NCBI GenBank assembly: GCA_963693315.1 | Contig: OY856188.1 | Location: forward strand, 271,245,114 to 271,309,113 | Direction of reading: 5' to 3' | Source of the DNA: Diogma glabrata | Lineage: Eukaryota > Arthropoda > Insecta > Diptera > Cylindrotomidae | Length of the DNA stretch: 64,000 nucleotides | Shown: piece by piece, positions 61,101 to 64,000 of the stretch | Position numbering within the stretch: position 1 is the stretch's first letter | Layout: each line of letters starts with the position of its first letter | The notes under the pieces: generated by a model | The model's database searches: none | Told to the model about the DNA's origin: nothing | The model's input: the letters and a program-made list of their open reading frames with translations, nothing else | Translations under genes and position numbers: made by a program

Positions 61101-61549
61101 TACATCAAATTTGCATTGGCTGAGACCTTCATAGTTATTTTTTTTCCTTAAACTCAAACCGTAATTTTGATCTACAATAGTTTTTGTAAAACAGGGATTG
61201 CCCTAAAACAGTTGTGTAATATTTTCCAGTGTGATTTCCTATTCGTCAATGACTATAAAAATTAGCACGGAACAGTTATATAATATCATTGATTCGTAAT
61301 TCCACTATGTTCATATATAGATCTTTCGATCAGTATTCTGCTATAAATTTGTTGTAGTCTCCAATTTTAATGCCTGTTGGTTGTAATAAATCCTTAGTGG
61401 ATACATTGGTAAATGTAGATGTCTCTGTTTACATTAGCGAAGACTCCTTTTTTTTAGTACACCTATTTTTCGAACGAGATTGTTCAGTGGACGGGCTTAT
61501 TTTAGTTTAATGATCTGAGATGTAAAATCGTTTTTATTTTGCTTATAAA

Positions 61550-62340
61550 TACGCCAATTTTTCGTATCTCGCATCGTATCTCGTATATCGTATCGTCTCT
61601 TATTTTGCTCTGATTGTTTGAAAAAAATTCTCTCGTGAATATCTTAATTTGTTGAAATCTATTTTGAATTCACGTTTTGCCTTCCTATTTTAAGTAGTGT
61701 AATTTTTAATTAGCCTCAATTTAGTATTAGATAGTTTAATTAGTGCAATTTGTTTTAATAGTGCAATTTTCCTAGTAAAATTTAGTTCAAGTTTATATGT
61801 TTGTGATTTCAATTTCATTAGTTCAAATAATTTAAAAACAAAAATTTATATGTTTGTGCCGCGTTAACTAAATTAATAAAAAAAACAAAATTGCAAACAA
61901 AAAAATGACCTTGTCGGTCACACGCTCTCAGTCGATTTTCTACTCTCGTGAATGTCAAAATTTGTGTAATTTATTTTGAATTCACGTTTTTTTTTTCAAT
62001 AAATTAAGTAGTAAAATTTTTTCTAGACAAAATTTAATAGTTCAATTAGTGCATTTTCTTTTATTAGTACAATTTATTAGTCCAATTTAGAAAAAAATTA
62101 TATATGTTTTGTGCCGTGCTAGTTAATTTCAAAACAAAATTTCATATAAGCAAAAACGCTCTCTTAGTCGTATTATTCGTATCTGATCTGATTAGATTCC
62201 TATTTTGTTTGGGACTGTCAGTGCGGTCAAAGCGTGATATAATTAAAATTGAATACGTGGTGTTGTTTCTGTCTTTATACAAAAAAAATTGATTAATTAC
62301 TTGTTTGATATGTGTTCTAAGTCCGTAGTGTTTCGTTTTT
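61550..62340 (+). repeat. Imperfect tandem duplication of about 300 bp
   Basis: Two units, about 61620-61910 and 61935-62160, share TCTCGTGAAT, TATTTTGAATTCACGTTTT, TTAAGTAGTRWAATTTTT, ATAGTTYAATTAGTGCA and GTGCCGYG. The first ends with ATGACCTTGTCGGTCA (61905-61920), which also occurs inverted inside copy C (34471-34487). This ties the region to the TGT...ACA family (possible copy F interior). Confidence 0.6.
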
Positions 62341-62608
62341 TTAATTTATTAAACTAATTTATATATCCGTATAGTCTAAATATATAGTTTTTAGTTAGTG
62401 AAATTGTGATGTGCGAAAGTTCTCGCAGGTGATTATTATCTTCAATGGCTTTGGCATGGCCATTTTAACAATATTATTCTAGTGATTTCTTTCAATCAAT
62501 GAGCCAGATAAATTTAAATTTGATATAACCATTGAATGGAAATACGGAGATCAAAGCAGTTTTATAAAAACACTACCAAAAAAGGCATTTCCGGGGTGTT
62601 CGTTTAGT

Positions 62609-62935
62609 AATGGCGCTCGATAAATTTAACATTTTTTTTCATAAATAGATCAGAATAAGAAGCGCAAAATTGTAATCCAAAAAGAATTTTTGTTATTGTG
62701 TATGTTGCAATAATGGCACTCGCTAAAACTAAATTTTCTGTCTAACTAAATTAAAATAAGGAGCGCAAATTTGTAATAAAAAAAAAGAATTTTTGTTGTT
62801 GTGTATGTTGCAATAATGGCGCTCGCTAGAATTAATTTTTAGGTCTAAATAAATTAAAAATAGGAAGCAAGAAACTTGTTAATAGAAATAACAAGAAAAG
62901 AAATTTTTGTTTTGTAGGTTGCAATAATTGTGCTA
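62609..62935 (+). repeat. Tandem repeat of about 103-111 bp, three units
   Basis: Units begin AATGGCGCTCGATAA at 62609, AATGGCACTCGCT at 62712, AATGGCGCTCGCT at 62815 and a partial one at 62926. Each ends in TTTTTGTTRTTGTGTATGTTGCAAT. Confidence 0.85.
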
Positions 62936-63699
62936 GATAAATTTAATTTTTAAAAATAAGAAAGAAAAGATAAACTCAATTACAATTGAGGGATCCATTC
63001 ACCTCCAAAGAACTGTGAATTAATTAATGCTAAAAATTGTTAATCTCGAACAATCCCTGAAATTTACTGTTATATGCTTAAATTACAATAAATAATTTAT
63101 ATGACTTTCAAAATTGATGTTGTGTACTTTTGTTGATGTATTGCTCCCGTACGATCACGTGTGGAATATAGAGAATCAATCACGATATACCATGTTTTTG
63201 GACGGTTGTTGAGGTTGACGTTCACGTTTTCGCATCATAAGAAGGTTGTTTAACCGCTCGATAATCGTACACTACTACATGGAACACAAGTTGTTGTGCT
63301 TCTATAGTCGCTCGACTACCAACCGTATCCACCATCGACCACATCATACATGCTAGTCGTTCTGAAACCATATCGTCGGCTTTGGATTCCGGTCATCGTT
63401 ATTGCTGCCGTTAGTTAAGTCAGCAGAGGTACAATTTTCAACGGGTGGTGCAACATCCCTCCGCAAACGTGGATTTAACAGTTTGAAGTCAATCATCCTA
63501 TATGCATATTTATAAATGACTCTGAAATTATACAACCGCTATATCAAAATTACTCAATCCGAAGTTGTCTTAAATTCAACCTTTATACATCGTTCCTGAA
63601 AGACATATAGCTTCTCTTTGGAAATTAGTCAATGCTGTGTCAGCTTAGATCCTTTTTTTTTATATGTTCCAGACCTTATTCAATTGCGACGTGAATGTA

Positions 63700-64000
63700 C
63701 TCCATCACTTTATCAATAACTATGAACTTATTCATCATTACAAACACTATTTCAACTTGAATGATCAACTGCGTATATATACGTCAATATCATTCATCAT
63801 TTTTATCGTAATTTGAGAACGTATTCATCATTTCAATTATTGCATCAACATGAACCATAGCTCATACGTATAGTTCCGTCTACAGTTGATGTATACTCGA
63901 GCGATGACCAGCTAAATACAAAGAGGGTGAGGAACCGGGTCTGGACAGTAACATGGGGTGAGTAACATTCGTAGTTTTTTAATATAGGTGTGAATCGGTG
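63700..64000 (+). mobile_element. Left/middle part of a TGT...ACA family member, copy F (runs off the window)
   Basis: Loosely repeated ATTCATCATT-type units (63730-63860) precede GAGGAACCGGGTCTGGACAG, then AACATGGGGTGAGTAACATTCG (about 63951-63972, two adjacent blocks), the family's conserved motif in the form closest to copy D. TAGGTGTGAATCGGTG follows, matching the start of the TG-rich part. The left end was not located; it may be as far left as about 61480. Confidence 0.5.

Overview
The window is strongly A+T-rich eukaryotic nuclear DNA, almost certainly from an insect or another arthropod. It carries insect-type mobile elements: a mariner, LOA/R1/jockey-type non-LTR elements, a Ty3/gypsy element, Penelope-like elements and tRNA-derived SINEs. 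One spliced host gene fragment is visible. Operons, rRNA, complete tRNA genes and CRISPR arrays are absent. Nearly all the short open frames are chance frames or shadows of repeats. The species cannot be named from the sequence.

Layout. 1-980: right end of a divergent member of a recurring TGT...ACA element family (copy E), inserted into the endonuclease region of a dead R1-like retrotransposon (983-1740). 2529-2875 (minus): two exons of a FERM-domain (band 4.1 superfamily) gene, with matching splice sites and phases; this is the only host coding sequence recognised. 5971-6990: a small, frameshifted mariner flanked by TA. 7061-9923: full-length family copy A with target-site duplication. 9924-11265: remnants of a LOA-like non-LTR element. 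11640-12905: dead Penelope-like reverse transcriptase. 14860-14932: tRNA-like SINE head. 14930-17853: family copy B. 19805-22126 (minus): 5'-truncated jockey-type element with an intact reverse transcriptase of at least 607 residues. 22800-26858: divergent family copy D. 31062-35169 (minus): family copy C with target-site duplication, containing a perfect AC microsatellite of about 1147 bp. 36548-36976: head-to-head SINE pair. 39905-41580 (minus): LOA-like 3' half. 41590-46030: dead gypsy element, interrupted at least twice. 46031-47820: tandem array of about 289-bp units. 48940-55270: minisatellite, Penelope GIY-YIG endonuclease insertion, a roughly 0.93/1.06-kb direct duplication with inverted partial copies, a 328-bp satellite and a TA microsatellite. 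55300-57345: a second LOA-like element, internally deleted, in the opposite orientation. 60970-61100: another tRNA-like SINE. 61500-64000: satellites and the left part of another family member (F).

The most unusual item is the recurring TGT...ACA family (A, B, C full length at about 2.9 kb without the AC expansion; D, E, F divergent or partial). It has no recognisable protein, 4-5 bp target-site duplications, short imperfect inverted ends, copy-specific tandem arrays, a conserved splice-donor-like motif and a terminal hairpin. The hairpin changes sequence between subfamilies while keeping its pairing. It could be a set of very long solo LTRs or a non-autonomous DNA transposon of the integrase (Ginger-like) type. 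No gene cluster suggesting a new enzymatic system was found.
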